Shown: piece after piece, positions 24,860 through 32,474 of the stretch
Numbering within the stretch: position 1 is the stretch's first letter
Layout of the letters: each line of letters begins with the position of its first letter
Assembly: GCF_026625765.1 (NCBI RefSeq)
Contig: NZ_CP113062.1
Location: 2,356,001 to 2,420,000, forward strand
From: Frigoribacterium sp. SL97
Lineage (GTDB): Bacteria; Actinomycetota; Actinomycetes; Actinomycetales; Microbacteriaceae
Direction of reading: 5' to 3'
DNA length: 64,000 bases
Position numbers and translations under genes: made by a program
Notes under the pieces: generated by a model
What the model was told of the DNA's origin: nothing
The model's input: only the letters and a program-made list of their open reading frames with translations
The model's database searches: none

Positions 24860-24893
24860 CCGGGTCGGCTGCCGTCTCGGTAGTCGGCCCGGG
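24860..24893. repeat. 34-bp hairpin repeat, right copy
   Basis: Second identical copy of the 34-bp imperfect palindrome, 10 bp before the next GCCGC motif. It may act as a terminator in both directions and marks the right edge of the PIN-gene insertion. Confidence 0.75.
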
Positions 24894-24902
24894 TCTCTAG
24901 CC

Positions 24903-24912
24903 GCCGCGCATG
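24903..24912 (+). promoter_or_regulatory. GCCGC motif, class C, direct
   Basis: GCCGCGCATG, first G exactly 18 nt before the ATG at 24921. Confidence 0.65.
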
Positions 24913-24920
24913 AGGCTGGC

Positions 24921-25388
24921 ATGACTCTCCTCGCCGTCGCCAACCCCGGAACCCTGTCCTCCTACACCGAGGACAACCTTTCGCTCCTCTCCGCCTACTG
25001 GCCCGCCCTGGCGGCGGCGGCCCTGACTGTCGTCGTCGTCGCGGTCTTCCTGATCGCCGAGCACAGGTCGTCGTCAACCGACTTCCTCATCGTCGTACCG
25101 ACTGTCGTGATTCTCGGGTTGGTAGCGTCCCTGGCCACGTTCGTCGTCTGCACCTTCAGCGCCTACGGGCAGTCGAACCGCGAGTACGCGGGGAGCCTGC
25201 GTCCGTGGATCTCGGAGACGTACGGCGCTGACATCGACCAGGAGACTGCCATGCGACTGATCGACGGTGGACCTGTCGCCGTCAACGTCAGTGGTGAGGG
25301 CGTTCTGGTGACGCTCGAGCGTGTGGAGAAGGGTGACGTCGCCCTGTTCGTAGGGGGCAAGGCTCTGCTGGCGGTCGACGGGCGGTGA
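24921..25388 (+). CDS. Two-helix membrane protein, 155 aa
   Basis: Two membrane segments, ~26-46 (YWPALAAAALTVVVVAVFLI) and ~56-78 (LIVVPTVVILGLVASLATFVV). A soluble C-terminal part of ~75 residues follows, with a small beta-rich domain (PVAVNVSGEGVLVTLERVEKG). Probably leaderless from its class C motif. Family not recognised. Confidence 0.6.
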   Translation: MTLLAVANPGTLSSYTEDNLSLLSAYWPALAAAALTVVVVAVFLIAEHRSSSTDFLIVVPTVVILGLVASLATFVVCTFSAYGQSNREYAGSLRPWISETYGADIDQETAMRLIDGGPVAVNVSGEGVLVTLERVEKGDVALFVGGKALLAVDGR

Positions 25389-25397
25389 CCAACGCGT

Positions 25398-25407
25398 GCC
25401 GCGCATG
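25398..25407 (+). promoter_or_regulatory. GCCGC motif, class C, direct
   Basis: GCCGCGCATG, first G exactly 18 nt before the ATG at 25416. Confidence 0.65.
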
Positions 25408-25415
25408 GAACCGAC

Positions 25416-25784
25416 ATGACCGCACCAACAACATCTGAGACCCTCCGAGCGCGCCTCGACAGCCGCGTAGCAGCAGCCGAAGCTGCGGTGACCGACGTGG
25501 TGAAGGACGGGAGGGAGGCCATCAAGGTGCTGGTGAGCGCAGCATTCCCCGGCGCTGCCTGGGCGGCCCTCTGGTGTGAGTTCCACCCCGACGCGGATGC
25601 GTTCTCGCTTCACTGTGTGAGATCGATGGGCCCCGACGTCTGTCGGGAAGACTTCGACGAAGCCCAGAACCTCTGCGCTGATGAGGTCGACGGGCTCTTG
25701 ACCGTGCTCGGATGGCGCATCGCCAACGACGACGAGGTCGAAATGGGGCCAGAAAGGTTCATCGTTCAGCTGCGGATTTCGTGA
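25416..25784 (+). CDS. Hypothetical protein, 122 aa
   Basis: Small soluble acidic protein: an N-terminal helix (ARLDSRVAAAEAAVTDVVKD), then a region with three cysteines (WCEFHPD, LHCVRS, DVCRED). It has its own class C motif exactly 18 nt upstream. No recognised family. Confidence 0.55.
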   Translation: MTAPTTSETLRARLDSRVAAAEAAVTDVVKDGREAIKVLVSAAFPGAAWAALWCEFHPDADAFSLHCVRSMGPDVCREDFDEAQNLCADEVDGLLTVLGWRIANDDEVEMGPERFIVQLRIS

Positions 25785-25785
25785 T

Positions 25786-25795
25786 GCCGCGCATG
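25786..25795 (+). promoter_or_regulatory. GCCGC motif, class C, direct
   Basis: GCCGCGCATG, first G exactly 18 nt before the ATG at 25804. Confidence 0.65.
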
Positions 25796-25803
25796 ACCCC
25801 GTC

Positions 25804-26844
25804 ATGACCATCACGACGCCCCTCCCTGAGGTGACCGAGTCGCGCAAGCTCGCGACGATCGAGACCATCGAGTCCATCCGCGAAATCGAAGGCGCCGACG
25901 CCATCGTCTGCGCGCGCATCCGCGGATGGGACGTCGTCGTCAAGCGCGACGAGTTCCAGCCCGGTGACGACTGCCTGTACATCGAGGTCGACGCACTCGT
26001 CCCCACCGAGGACCCTCGCTTCGCCTTCCTCGCCCCGCGCGGCCTCCGCACCGACCAGGACGGCAACACCGGCCATGTCCTCAAGACCGCACGTCTCCGC
26101 GGCCAGTACTCGCAGGGCCTGGCGCTCCCCCTCGCGGAGTTCCCCGAGGTCGTCGGTGCCGACGACGTCACGGCGGTCCTCGGCATCGTGGAGTGGGACC
26201 CGCCCCTGCCGGCCGAGCTGAACGGAGAGGCCCGCGGCACGTTCCCCTCGTGGATCCGCAAGACCGATGAGGAGCGCATCCAGAACAAGTCCGAGTTCCT
26301 CGACCGCCCCGGTCGCTGGGGCGCCACCGAGAAGGTCGATGGCAGCTCGATGACCGTCTGGGTCCGCGACGGTGTCGACGGCATCGCCTCGCGCAACTAC
26401 GACCTCGAGCGGACGCCTGGCTCGGCCATGTGGCTCACCGCCGACGACCTCGGCCTCCACGACCTGCTGCGGAGCCTCGGCGACCACGCGGCCGTGCAGG
26501 GCGAGCTGTTCGGCCCCGGCATCCAGGGCAACCCTCTGAACCAGAAGCAGGTCAGCTTCCTCGCTTTCACGCTCTTCGTCGACGGGCAGGAGATCCCCCG
26601 TGGCGCCTGGCCGCAGGCCGTGCTCGACGTCGCCGTCCCCGTCTACGACTTCGTGAAGCCGACCACCATCGACGAAGCCCTCGCCCAGGTGGAGATGCTC
26701 AAGTCCCTCGTCGCCCCCGGGCGCGGAGCTGAGGGTGTCGTCTGGCGCGACCTCGACTCGACCACGATGGACGTCCGCGGCCAGAACGCCCGCGCGTCCA
26801 CGAAGGTCCTGTCGCGCAAGTACCTGCTCAAGCACGACCGGTAG
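25804..26844 (+). CDS. ATP-dependent RNA ligase, Deinococcus Rnl (Rnl5) type
   Basis: 346 aa. It seals broken RNA with ATP. The N-terminal ~130 residues are an OB-fold-like domain (IREIEGADAIVCARIRGWDV, VEVDALVPTEDPRFAFL) as in the DraRnl family. The nucleotidyltransferase motif I is EKVDGSS, with the adenylated Lys at ~177. Later motifs include GELFGPGIQGNPLN and EGVVWRDL near the C-terminus, the motif IV region. RNA ligases on phages and plasmids repair tRNAs cut by host anticodon nucleases. The HAD domain of the FtsK-HAD protein and the PIN protein in the same element make RNA damage and repair a recurring theme. Confidence 0.85.
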   Translation: MTITTPLPEVTESRKLATIETIESIREIEGADAIVCARIRGWDVVVKRDEFQPGDDCLYIEVDALVPTEDPRFAFLAPRGLRTDQDGNTGHVLKTARLRGQYSQGLALPLAEFPEVVGADDVTAVLGIVEWDPPLPAELNGEARGTFPSWIRKTDEERIQNKSEFLDRPGRWGATEKVDGSSMTVWVRDGVDGIASRNYDLERTPGSAMWLTADDLGLHDLLRSLGDHAAVQGELFGPGIQGNPLNQKQVSFLAFTLFVDGQEIPRGAWPQAVLDVAVPVYDFVKPTTIDEALAQVEMLKSLVAPGRGAEGVVWRDLDSTTMDVRGQNARASTKVLSRKYLLKHDR

Positions 26845-26849
26845 CGCTG

Positions 26850-27038
26850 TCAGGCCTCGACGGCGGCGGCCTCATCTTGATGCCGCCAGTCGTCGGGGCC
26901 GGGCTTCGCCAGCACCATCGGTAGCCGCCGCAGCTCTTCTGCCACCTTCCGTTGGGTCGCTTCCTGCTCACGATCGACTCGCCTCTGCTCGCGCTCGGCC
27001 CGCACATTTTCCAGCCACTCTGTCCACATGGGCGCCAT
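26850..27038 (-). CDS. Small charged helical protein, 62 aa
   Basis: Reads MAPMWTEWLENVRAEREQRR and continues as an Arg/Glu-rich helix, then WRHQDEAAA. It lies opposite to its neighbours, ending 6 bp from the RNA ligase stop. Composition is protein-like, but no clear ribosome site or GCCGC motif was seen. An internal ATG at 27029 is an alternative start. Confidence 0.4.
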   Translation of the reverse strand: MAPMWTEWLENVRAEREQRRVDREQEATQRKVAEELRRLPMVLAKPGPDDWRHQDEAAAVEA

Positions 27039-27122
27039 GTTTGCCGACGCACCGTGCTGACGTCAATGGCTCACACGCTCGACTAGTAGGGCCACCTGGC
27101 GCCGTTGTGTCAGGCTGGTCCG

Positions 27123-27428
27123 ATGCCCCGCTACCGACTCGTCTTCGAAGGGACCGACACCGCCCGCATCAAGTTGGCGGACACCGTCTCCGACGAGCCG
27201 GTGGCATGGTTCCGGGTGACCTGGGGCGCAGGCCACGACGTCGTAGTCGTGAACGTCTACTCGCACGCCGCCCGCATTGGCGATCGCGCCTGGCTCGGCG
27301 CCCGCGACAGCATCGCCGCGGCGGTGCGCTTCTGCGACGATCTCGACACCGGTACGTCTCCCGGCCCGAGCACCGACACGTTCGACTGGTCCGGCGGCAG
27401 CTTCGAGGAGTCGACACCCTCCGACTGA
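27123..27428 (+). CDS. Hypothetical protein, 101 aa
   Basis: Starts MPRYRLVFEGTDTARIKLAD. Compact beta-rich protein with VAWFRVTWGAGHDVVVVNVY and an Asp/Ser-rich tail. It ends 4 nt before the region holding the class A motif of the next gene. No recognised family. Confidence 0.5.
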   Translation: MPRYRLVFEGTDTARIKLADTVSDEPVAWFRVTWGAGHDVVVVNVYSHAARIGDRAWLGARDSIAAAVRFCDDLDTGTSPGPSTDTFDWSGGSFEESTPSD

Positions 27429-27432
27429 TCCG

Positions 27433-27444
27433 GCCGCACACGTA
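27433..27444 (+). promoter_or_regulatory. GCCGC motif, class A, direct
   Basis: GCCGCACACGTA, first G exactly 18 nt before the ATG at 27451. Confidence 0.7.
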
Positions 27445-27450
27445 CGGGCC

Positions 27451-28359
27451 ATGACCAACTTCACTGAGACCGACCACCCGCGCGTCGCGGACGGCACCTT
27501 CACCGAGAAGGCCCAGACGAAGCCGGAGACCTCGCTCTCCGGTGGAACGCCTGCCGAGGAGGTGTTCGCCGCCGTCGAGTCGTCGAGCACGCGCGGGCAG
27601 TACACGCTCGAGTCGGTGCAGACCCACCCGCCCATCGACTTCGGGAAGCCGATCCTCATCAGCATCGGCGGCGACGCGCACGTGAACACCCGTGTCGGCG
27701 CCGCGGCACGGCTGTTCACCAGCGAGGAGAGCAACGCCGCGCGCGAGGAGTACGAGGCGCTCATCACGGCCGGCAAGAACAGCATGCAGAAGCTCACCGT
27801 GATGAGCGTGTCCGACCGCGGCATCCCCTACATCCACGAGGGCACCGGTGCCGAGCTCGCTGACGGCCGACGACGCCTCCTCTGCAAGGGCTCCCGCACG
27901 AAGGCGTACGACTTCACCGAGCGGAAGCTGCTCGGCGTCGTGAAGAACTACGGCGGCCAGGACGCCCTCGCTGCTCGCTTCCAGGGGGCGGTCGAGCAGG
28001 TTCCCGTCACCGAGCCGGTCACCTTCGACGGCATCCCCGAGTACGACGGGTCCGGCGAGCAGAACTCCGTCGCCGCGGTCTACCTCATGGACGGACCGGA
28101 CTTCGGCAACGGCTCCGAGCCCGGCTGCATGTTCTTCGCCACCGACATCCAGACCAGCGACAACATCGTCAACGGCTACTTCTGGGCCCCGTCGGACGCC
28201 GGCCTCCTCACCAGCGAGTCGGGTTCGTTCTACCTGCACGACTTCAAGCGGAAGGCCGGCCGCGTCCGCGACTACGAGCCCGGCAGCATGAGCTTCACCG
28301 ACGCCGCGAAGCTCGACAGCGACCGGGCCGCGGGCTACAAGGCAGTCGTCGGCAAGTAG
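27451..28359 (+). CDS. HPR-tagged protein 6, 302 aa
   Basis: Tag DHPRVADGTFTEKAQTKPE (8-26). The body is a larger mixed alpha/beta protein with ILISIGGDAHVNTRVGAAARL, YAADIQTS-like FFATDIQTSDNIVNGYFWAP and a basic C-terminus (HDFKRKAGRVRDYEPG). No signal or membrane segment. It precedes a strong hairpin and the third FtsK-like gene. Function unknown. Confidence 0.65.
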   Translation: MTNFTETDHPRVADGTFTEKAQTKPETSLSGGTPAEEVFAAVESSSTRGQYTLESVQTHPPIDFGKPILISIGGDAHVNTRVGAAARLFTSEESNAAREEYEALITAGKNSMQKLTVMSVSDRGIPYIHEGTGAELADGRRRLLCKGSRTKAYDFTERKLLGVVKNYGGQDALAARFQGAVEQVPVTEPVTFDGIPEYDGSGEQNSVAAVYLMDGPDFGNGSEPGCMFFATDIQTSDNIVNGYFWAPSDAGLLTSESGSFYLHDFKRKAGRVRDYEPGSMSFTDAAKLDSDRAAGYKAVVGK

Positions 28360-28379
28360 CCGGCGCCCGCACCACCGCC

Positions 28380-28409
28380 GACGGGCGGCTCCTCCTCGGG
28401 GCCGCCCGT
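28380..28409 (+). terminator. Hairpin terminator
   Basis: Nine-base arms ACGGGCGGC (28381) and GCCGCCCGT (28401) followed by TT, between tagged gene 6 and the promoter motif of the next gene. Confidence 0.65.
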
Positions 28410-28411
28410 TT

Positions 28412-28423
28412 GCCGCATGTCTC
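28412..28423 (+). promoter_or_regulatory. GCCGC motif, class B, direct
   Basis: GCCGCATGTCTC, first G exactly 18 nt before the ATG at 28430. Confidence 0.65.
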
Positions 28424-28429
28424 AAGGGC

Positions 28430-30145
28430 ATGCCCACCAAGATCGAGACGAAGACGCTGAAGATGCCAGCCGCCTTCGACCCCCAGAAGCACGCCCGCAT
28501 CCTCGACAAGTGGGTCACCGACAACCTCGGCGAAGGCTGGGTCGTCGAGAACATGAACCTCGGCGAGCACACCGTGACCGCCTCCCACCAGACGTTCATC
28601 ACCGAGGTCTCCGACGCGGACACCGCGACGAAGGACATCGGCCTGCCACGCGGCTCGAAGCCCGCCGACGGTGACAAGGTCGCCGCGAAGCTCGAGTCGC
28701 AGCACGTCGGCTGGCGGCTGACGCGGTTCGAGCCGTTCCTCGGCTTCGCGACGATGCAGAAGATGAAGGACGACACCGTCCGGGCCCGCGGCGCCATCGC
28801 CCAGGTCCTCGGCGTGAAGCCGTGGGAGATCCAGATCAGCGACCGCGCTGACGGCGGCTACGACATCCAGCTGCCCGCCAGCAAGTACTCCTCCGCCAAG
28901 CACGACGACAAGCTGCAGGCGACCGTCGAGACCGACATCGGTGTCGAAGGCTGGTACATCAAGACCAACCCGCAGAAGCTCACCGCGAGCATCACCCCGG
29001 CGAGCCCGCCGACGTTCCCGCCAGCCATCCCCTACCCGTTCAAGCGCCCCGTGCCGGCGCTCGTCCCGTCCGACGGCAAGTGGGCGAAGATCCCCATCGG
29101 CGTGAAGCTCGGGAAGGGCGAGGAGCTCGGCGACGTGCTCGAGATCGACCTCTCGGCCGCCGCGCACGGCAGCGTCGCCGGCATCTCCAACGGTGGCAAG
29201 TCCGTCGCCATCAACGCCCTCACGTACGGCCTGCTCTCCCGGGGCTTCGAGCTGTGCATCGTCGACGTCAAGCACAAGAGCGCCGACTTCCGGTACCTCC
29301 GCGACCTCGTCCGCCCGGGCGGCTGGGGCTGCGAGTCCATCCGCGCCAGCGTCGCGACCATGTCGCTGGCGATCGAGGAGGCCGAGCGTCGCGCCGAGCT
29401 CATCGCGCAGCACGGCGTGCAGAAGTGGACGGAGCTGCCGACGTCGCTCGGCATCCGCCCCATCGCCATCATCCTCGACGAGGTGACCGCTCTGTTCCTC
29501 CTCGAGGAGGTGCCGAAGGGGCTGCCCAAGGACCACAGCATGGTCACCGAGGCCATCCAGGCGAACCTCGAGAAGCAGATCCTCAAGAAGCTCGTCGGAC
29601 GCGTCGCTGCTGAGTGGCGCTTCGCCGGCCTGCACATCTTCCTCGCCACGCAGATGGCGCAGAACAACACCGGTGTCCCGCCCACCATCAAGATCAACCT
29701 CGGCAACAAGCTGCTGTTCGGCGCGAACCCGAACGACGCCGCGCGCGGCCACGCGTTCTCCGACGCCCGCGCCGTGCCGAAGGTGCCGGTGAACATCCAG
29801 AACGACTCCAAGGCGAACCGCGGTGTCGCTGCGGCCGAGCTCGAGGGTCAGCAGGCGCCGTGCGTGTTCAAGGCGTTCTTCGCGACGACGGACGACTACC
29901 TCAAGCACCTCGCCGCGCTCGGCGTCCCGACGACGACCCGGCCTGAGCCGACCGCGTCGGAGATCTCCCGCTTCACCCCGTCGCTCGAGGAGGATGAGGG
30001 ACCGCGCCCGCGCTCGAAGTTCGATGAGGGTGGGTTCGGACAGGAGCCGGAGCGAGGTGAGCCGCGTCTCCGCGGTGCCGCCGCTGCGGCGCACGAGCTC
30101 AAGGCAGCGGAGCAGGCAGCGAAGCGGGCTGCGGCCGCCGCGTAG
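28430..30145 (+). CDS. Soluble FtsK/SpoIIIE-type ATPase (third DNA pump)
   Basis: 571 aa with no membrane segment. The N-terminal ~200 residues contain an alpha/beta adaptor region (LGVKPWEIQISDRADGGYDI) like that ahead of the motor in FtsK/TraB proteins. Walker A is GISNGGKSVAIN (~250-258). Then come CIVDVKHKSADF, Walker B RPIAIILDEVTAL (~345) and FLATQMAQNN. The Ala/Glu-rich tail may contact partners. TraB-type FtsK proteins move double-stranded DNA in actinobacterial conjugation; this one could serve that, or segregation of the element. Confidence 0.8.
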   Translation: MPTKIETKTLKMPAAFDPQKHARILDKWVTDNLGEGWVVENMNLGEHTVTASHQTFITEVSDADTATKDIGLPRGSKPADGDKVAAKLESQHVGWRLTRFEPFLGFATMQKMKDDTVRARGAIAQVLGVKPWEIQISDRADGGYDIQLPASKYSSAKHDDKLQATVETDIGVEGWYIKTNPQKLTASITPASPPTFPPAIPYPFKRPVPALVPSDGKWAKIPIGVKLGKGEELGDVLEIDLSAAAHGSVAGISNGGKSVAINALTYGLLSRGFELCIVDVKHKSADFRYLRDLVRPGGWGCESIRASVATMSLAIEEAERRAELIAQHGVQKWTELPTSLGIRPIAIILDEVTALFLLEEVPKGLPKDHSMVTEAIQANLEKQILKKLVGRVAAEWRFAGLHIFLATQMAQNNTGVPPTIKINLGNKLLFGANPNDAARGHAFSDARAVPKVPVNIQNDSKANRGVAAAELEGQQAPCVFKAFFATTDDYLKHLAALGVPTTTRPEPTASEISRFTPSLEEDEGPRPRSKFDEGGFGQEPERGEPRLRGAAAAAHELKAAEQAAKRAAAAA

Positions 30146-30149
30146 ACCT

Positions 30150-30161
30150 GCCGCATGTCTT
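30150..30161 (+). promoter_or_regulatory. GCCGC motif, class B, with leader
   Basis: GCCGCATGTCTT, 34 nt before the ATG at 30196, which has its own CGAGGAG ribosome-binding site. Confidence 0.5.
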
Positions 30162-30195
30162 CTCGGCACACCCCACACCCCACGAGGAGCACCGC

Positions 30196-30276
30196 ATGCA
30201 CGACGACTGGATCCCCACCCGCGAGCAGGTCACCGAAGACGAACGCCGCCGGGACGAGCTGACGCCGACCAGCTGA
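30196..30276 (+). CDS. Mini-protein, 26 aa
   Basis: ATG at 30196 after GAGGAG, TGA at 30274-30276. Reads MHDDWIPTREQVTEDERRRD plus six residues: highly charged and helical. It has a promoter-like motif and a good ribosome site of its own, so translation is likely despite the size. Unknown role; it could also be a leader peptide for the lipoprotein gene. Confidence 0.4.
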   Translation: MHDDWIPTREQVTEDERRRDELTPTS

Positions 30277-30339
30277 CCCGATTCGCCGGTGTACTGTCGC
30301 ACCGCGGTCCTGGGGCGACCGCTGAGAAGGGGAACGGGC

Positions 30340-30768
30340 ATGGGATCACGCCGTCGCGCACTCGTTGCAGTCCTGCTCGTTGGGACGGCTGTTGCCAGCC
30401 TCTCGGCGTGCGCCCCTGACCCCTTCACGCGCGACGACGTCCTCGAAGTCCCCCACGCGGTCCTCGAGCTCGACGAGCACAACAGCGGCCGCTGGCAGTA
30501 CCTCGACGAAGACCTCGCGGTTCACGACCTCGGCGAGTGCGAGCGTCACAGCGTCTGGACCTCGCGACGGACATGCCAGTCGGTCGACGAGGCGAACGTC
30601 TACTTCACGTACACATCACCCCGCCGCGGCCATTCCGAGCGGACCCTCGTCGTCGACGGGGAGGAGATCCCGATGTCGTGCGAGAGCGACTTCGTTGAGG
30701 GAATCCTCTACTGCATGCCCACCAGCGCCTCCCCGGAGCCGACTCAGTGGCCACCGCGCAGGACTTGA
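30340..30768 (+). CDS. Predicted lipoprotein, 142 aa
   Basis: Start at 30340 after AAGGGGAAC. The signal peptide is MGSRRRALVAVLLVGTAVAS, ending in lipobox LSAC, so it is anchored outside the membrane through that Cys. The short mature domain contains four further cysteines (ECERHS, RTCQSV, MSCESD, LYCMPT), which could form two disulfides. An exposed surface protein of the element, perhaps for exclusion or mating-pair contacts; that is inference. Confidence 0.7.
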   Translation: MGSRRRALVAVLLVGTAVASLSACAPDPFTRDDVLEVPHAVLELDEHNSGRWQYLDEDLAVHDLGECERHSVWTSRRTCQSVDEANVYFTYTSPRRGHSERTLVVDGEEIPMSCESDFVEGILYCMPTSASPEPTQWPPRRT

Positions 30769-30786
30769 TGCGTCGGCGCTGAGGCT

Positions 30787-30796
30787 GCCGCGCATG
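30787..30796 (+). promoter_or_regulatory. GCCGC motif, class C, with leader
   Basis: GCCGCGCATG, 49 nt before the TTG start at 30846. Confidence 0.5.
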
Positions 30797-30845
30797 GTGT
30801 CGGCGACAACCCTGCCCACCACCCTGCGCACAGAATCGAGGCCCC

Positions 30846-31388
30846 TTGGCTACCGCGATCGAGACCGACCAGACCCAGAACCTCACCCCTTCCCCCACGC
30901 GACCCGACGGCTCCTCGTGGCCGTTCGCGCTGCTCGTCGGCGACGACACCATCTACGCCGACTCCCGCACCGAGCTCGTCGGGAAGCTGATGTCGGGCTA
31001 CTCGGACTACGCCACCGGCGACGAGGGTGACACTCTCGCGTTCCTCGCCCGTGTCGACATGGCGGCCGGCATCGCCGCGGAGGCGCAGGCGACCGTCCTG
31101 GCGTCCGTCACCGAGTCGGGAGAGTTCGCGCCCGAGCGCGAGTCGGAGTCGGTCCTCACTGCCCTCCTGAGCCCGCGAGGGACCGGTCTCGTCACCGGCG
31201 AGGAGTTCGACAGCCGATGGGACCACCCCGTTCCCCTCGTGCTGCTGAGCACCGACTACATCCCCGTGACGAGTCACCCACGCATCGAGGGCAACGTCCA
31301 GTACATCGACCCCACGAACGAGACGACGCTCCTGGCGTCCCTCGAGAAGTTCGGGTTCGTGCAGCTGTTCGTCAACGCCGACATCTGA
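30846..31388 (+). CDS. Hypothetical protein, 180 aa
   Basis: TTG start (MATAIETDQTQNL). Soluble acidic protein; an SseB-like beta pattern is possible (WPFALLVGDDTIYADSRTEL; PVPLVLLSTDYIPVT; FGFVQLFVNADI) but not certain. Its stop overlaps the start of the next gene. No catalytic motif recognised. Confidence 0.55.
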   Translation: MATAIETDQTQNLTPSPTRPDGSSWPFALLVGDDTIYADSRTELVGKLMSGYSDYATGDEGDTLAFLARVDMAAGIAAEAQATVLASVTESGEFAPERESESVLTALLSPRGTGLVTGEEFDSRWDHPVPLVLLSTDYIPVTSHPRIEGNVQYIDPTNETTLLASLEKFGFVQLFVNADI

Positions 31389-31978
31389 TGGACGAGCGGG
31401 GGATCCTCGTCGCGGCGTCGGTGGCAGGCGCCCTGTTCGCCGCCACCATGGCCTTCATGGCGTGGCTCCTGTCCGGTGACTTCGCGGCATCGGCCTCGTT
31501 CCTGTGGCGGACAGCGCTCATAGCGGCGATGCCCCTCGGGGTCCTGATCGTCATCGACGCCGTCAACGCAGTCCAGGACGCCACAGCAGGTCATCGGCAG
31601 AGGCGAGCCACCAAGCGCGTCCGCGTCACCCTCGAGGGCGACCGTGTCCTCGCGGTCGGCTGCCGCATCATGCCCGACGGGTACGCAGTCGATGTCGACC
31701 TGGCTCAGGTCGGTGCCATCTCGGCCGGCCCCGACGACGCACGAGACGGCACGCGCACTGTGGCGTTCTGGGACGCAGACCCGGACCTCCATCCGAGCAG
31801 GCACTGGAACCGCCTGCATGCCCGCAACATCCGCGCGAAGCAGCTCGGTTCCGTGCGCGTAGACCAGAGGCTCCTGAACGACGAGCGGACGCTCATCGAG
31901 GCACTCACGGAACGGGCCGACCTGCTCGGCATCCTCGTCGACACATCGCTCGCCCGACCCACAGCGCTCGTCTCCTGA
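31388..31978 (+). CDS. Membrane protein, 196 aa
   Basis: ATG overlaps the preceding TGA. Two membrane helices, ~6-28 (ILVAASVAGALFAATMAFMAW) and ~38-58 (FLWRTALIAAMPLGVLIVID), then a basic linker and a cytoplasmic beta-rich domain (VRVTLEGDRVLAVGCRIMPD). Translationally coupled to the 180-aa protein, so the two may work together. Family not recognised. Confidence 0.6.
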   Translation: MDERGILVAASVAGALFAATMAFMAWLLSGDFAASASFLWRTALIAAMPLGVLIVIDAVNAVQDATAGHRQRRATKRVRVTLEGDRVLAVGCRIMPDGYAVDVDLAQVGAISAGPDDARDGTRTVAFWDADPDLHPSRHWNRLHARNIRAKQLGSVRVDQRLLNDERTLIEALTERADLLGILVDTSLARPTALVS

Positions 31979-32030
31979 CGACGCTCCCCGCACCAGCGGG
32001 GGTTGAAGAACACCACGACCGCCACTCGGC

Positions 32031-32042
32031 GCCGCACACGTC
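32031..32042 (+). promoter_or_regulatory. GCCGC motif, class A, with leader
   Basis: GCCGCACACGTC, 67 nt before the nrdH-like ATG at 32110; GAAAGG serves as ribosome site. Confidence 0.5.
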
Positions 32043-32109
32043 CTCCTTCACCACCTCAGTCCGCCTCGACCATCTCGGGGCACCACCGACGACCCCGAAA
32101 GGTCCCCTC

Positions 32110-32385
32110 ATGGCACTCACCGTCTACACCAAGCCCTCCTGCGTCCAGTGCACCTCGACGTACCGCTCGCTCGACAACGCCGGGCTCGCGTACGACGTCC
32201 TCGACGTCACCGCCGACGACGCGGCACTCGAGACGGTGAAGAGCCTCGGCTACCTGCAGGCGCCCGTGGTCACCAACACCGACGACCAGGGCGTCATCAT
32301 CGAGCACTGGTCGGGCTTCCGCCCCGACAAGATCGCCGACTACGTCAAGAGCCTCGACGGGGCCCGCGAGCTCGTCGCCGCCTGA
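32110..32385 (+). CDS. nrdH: NrdH-like glutaredoxin
   Basis: 91 aa thioredoxin fold with redox pair C11-V-Q-C14, close to the start as usual, cis-Pro region APVVT and the NrdH signature WSGFRPDKI. NrdH hands electrons from thioredoxin reductase to class Ib ribonucleotide reductase. Carriage of a lone nrdH is known from actinophages and plasmids and would raise dNTP supply during replication. It is followed by a strong terminator, so it ends its own transcript. Confidence 0.88.
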   Translation: MALTVYTKPSCVQCTSTYRSLDNAGLAYDVLDVTADDAALETVKSLGYLQAPVVTNTDDQGVIIEHWSGFRPDKIADYVKSLDGARELVAA

Positions 32386-32404
32386 CCGGCTCGCTGCCCG
32401 GCCC

Positions 32405-32442
32405 GAACAGCTCCCCGTGACTCGAGTCGCGGGGAGCTGTTC
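32405..32442 (+). terminator. Strong hairpin terminator after nrdH
   Basis: Perfect 13-bp arms GAACAGCTCCCCG / CGGGGAGCTGTTC; the 12-nt loop itself contains the palindrome GACTCGAGTC. Confidence 0.75.
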
Positions 32443-32456
32443 TGCGTCTACCGGCC

Positions 32457-32468
32457 GCCGCACACGTA
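32457..32468 (+). promoter_or_regulatory. GCCGC motif, class A, direct
   Basis: GCCGCACACGTA, first G exactly 18 nt before the ATG at 32475. Confidence 0.7.
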
Positions 32469-32474
32469 GACGGC

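Noticed and set aside
24903..25804. Four-codon mini-ORFs (ATG-N9-TGA) overlapping the start codons after class C motifs at 24910, 25405 and 25793
   Set aside because: They arise because the motif ends in ATG and the next gene begins ATGA at fixed spacing. If the mRNAs are leaderless, as the geometry suggests, they are not transcribed.
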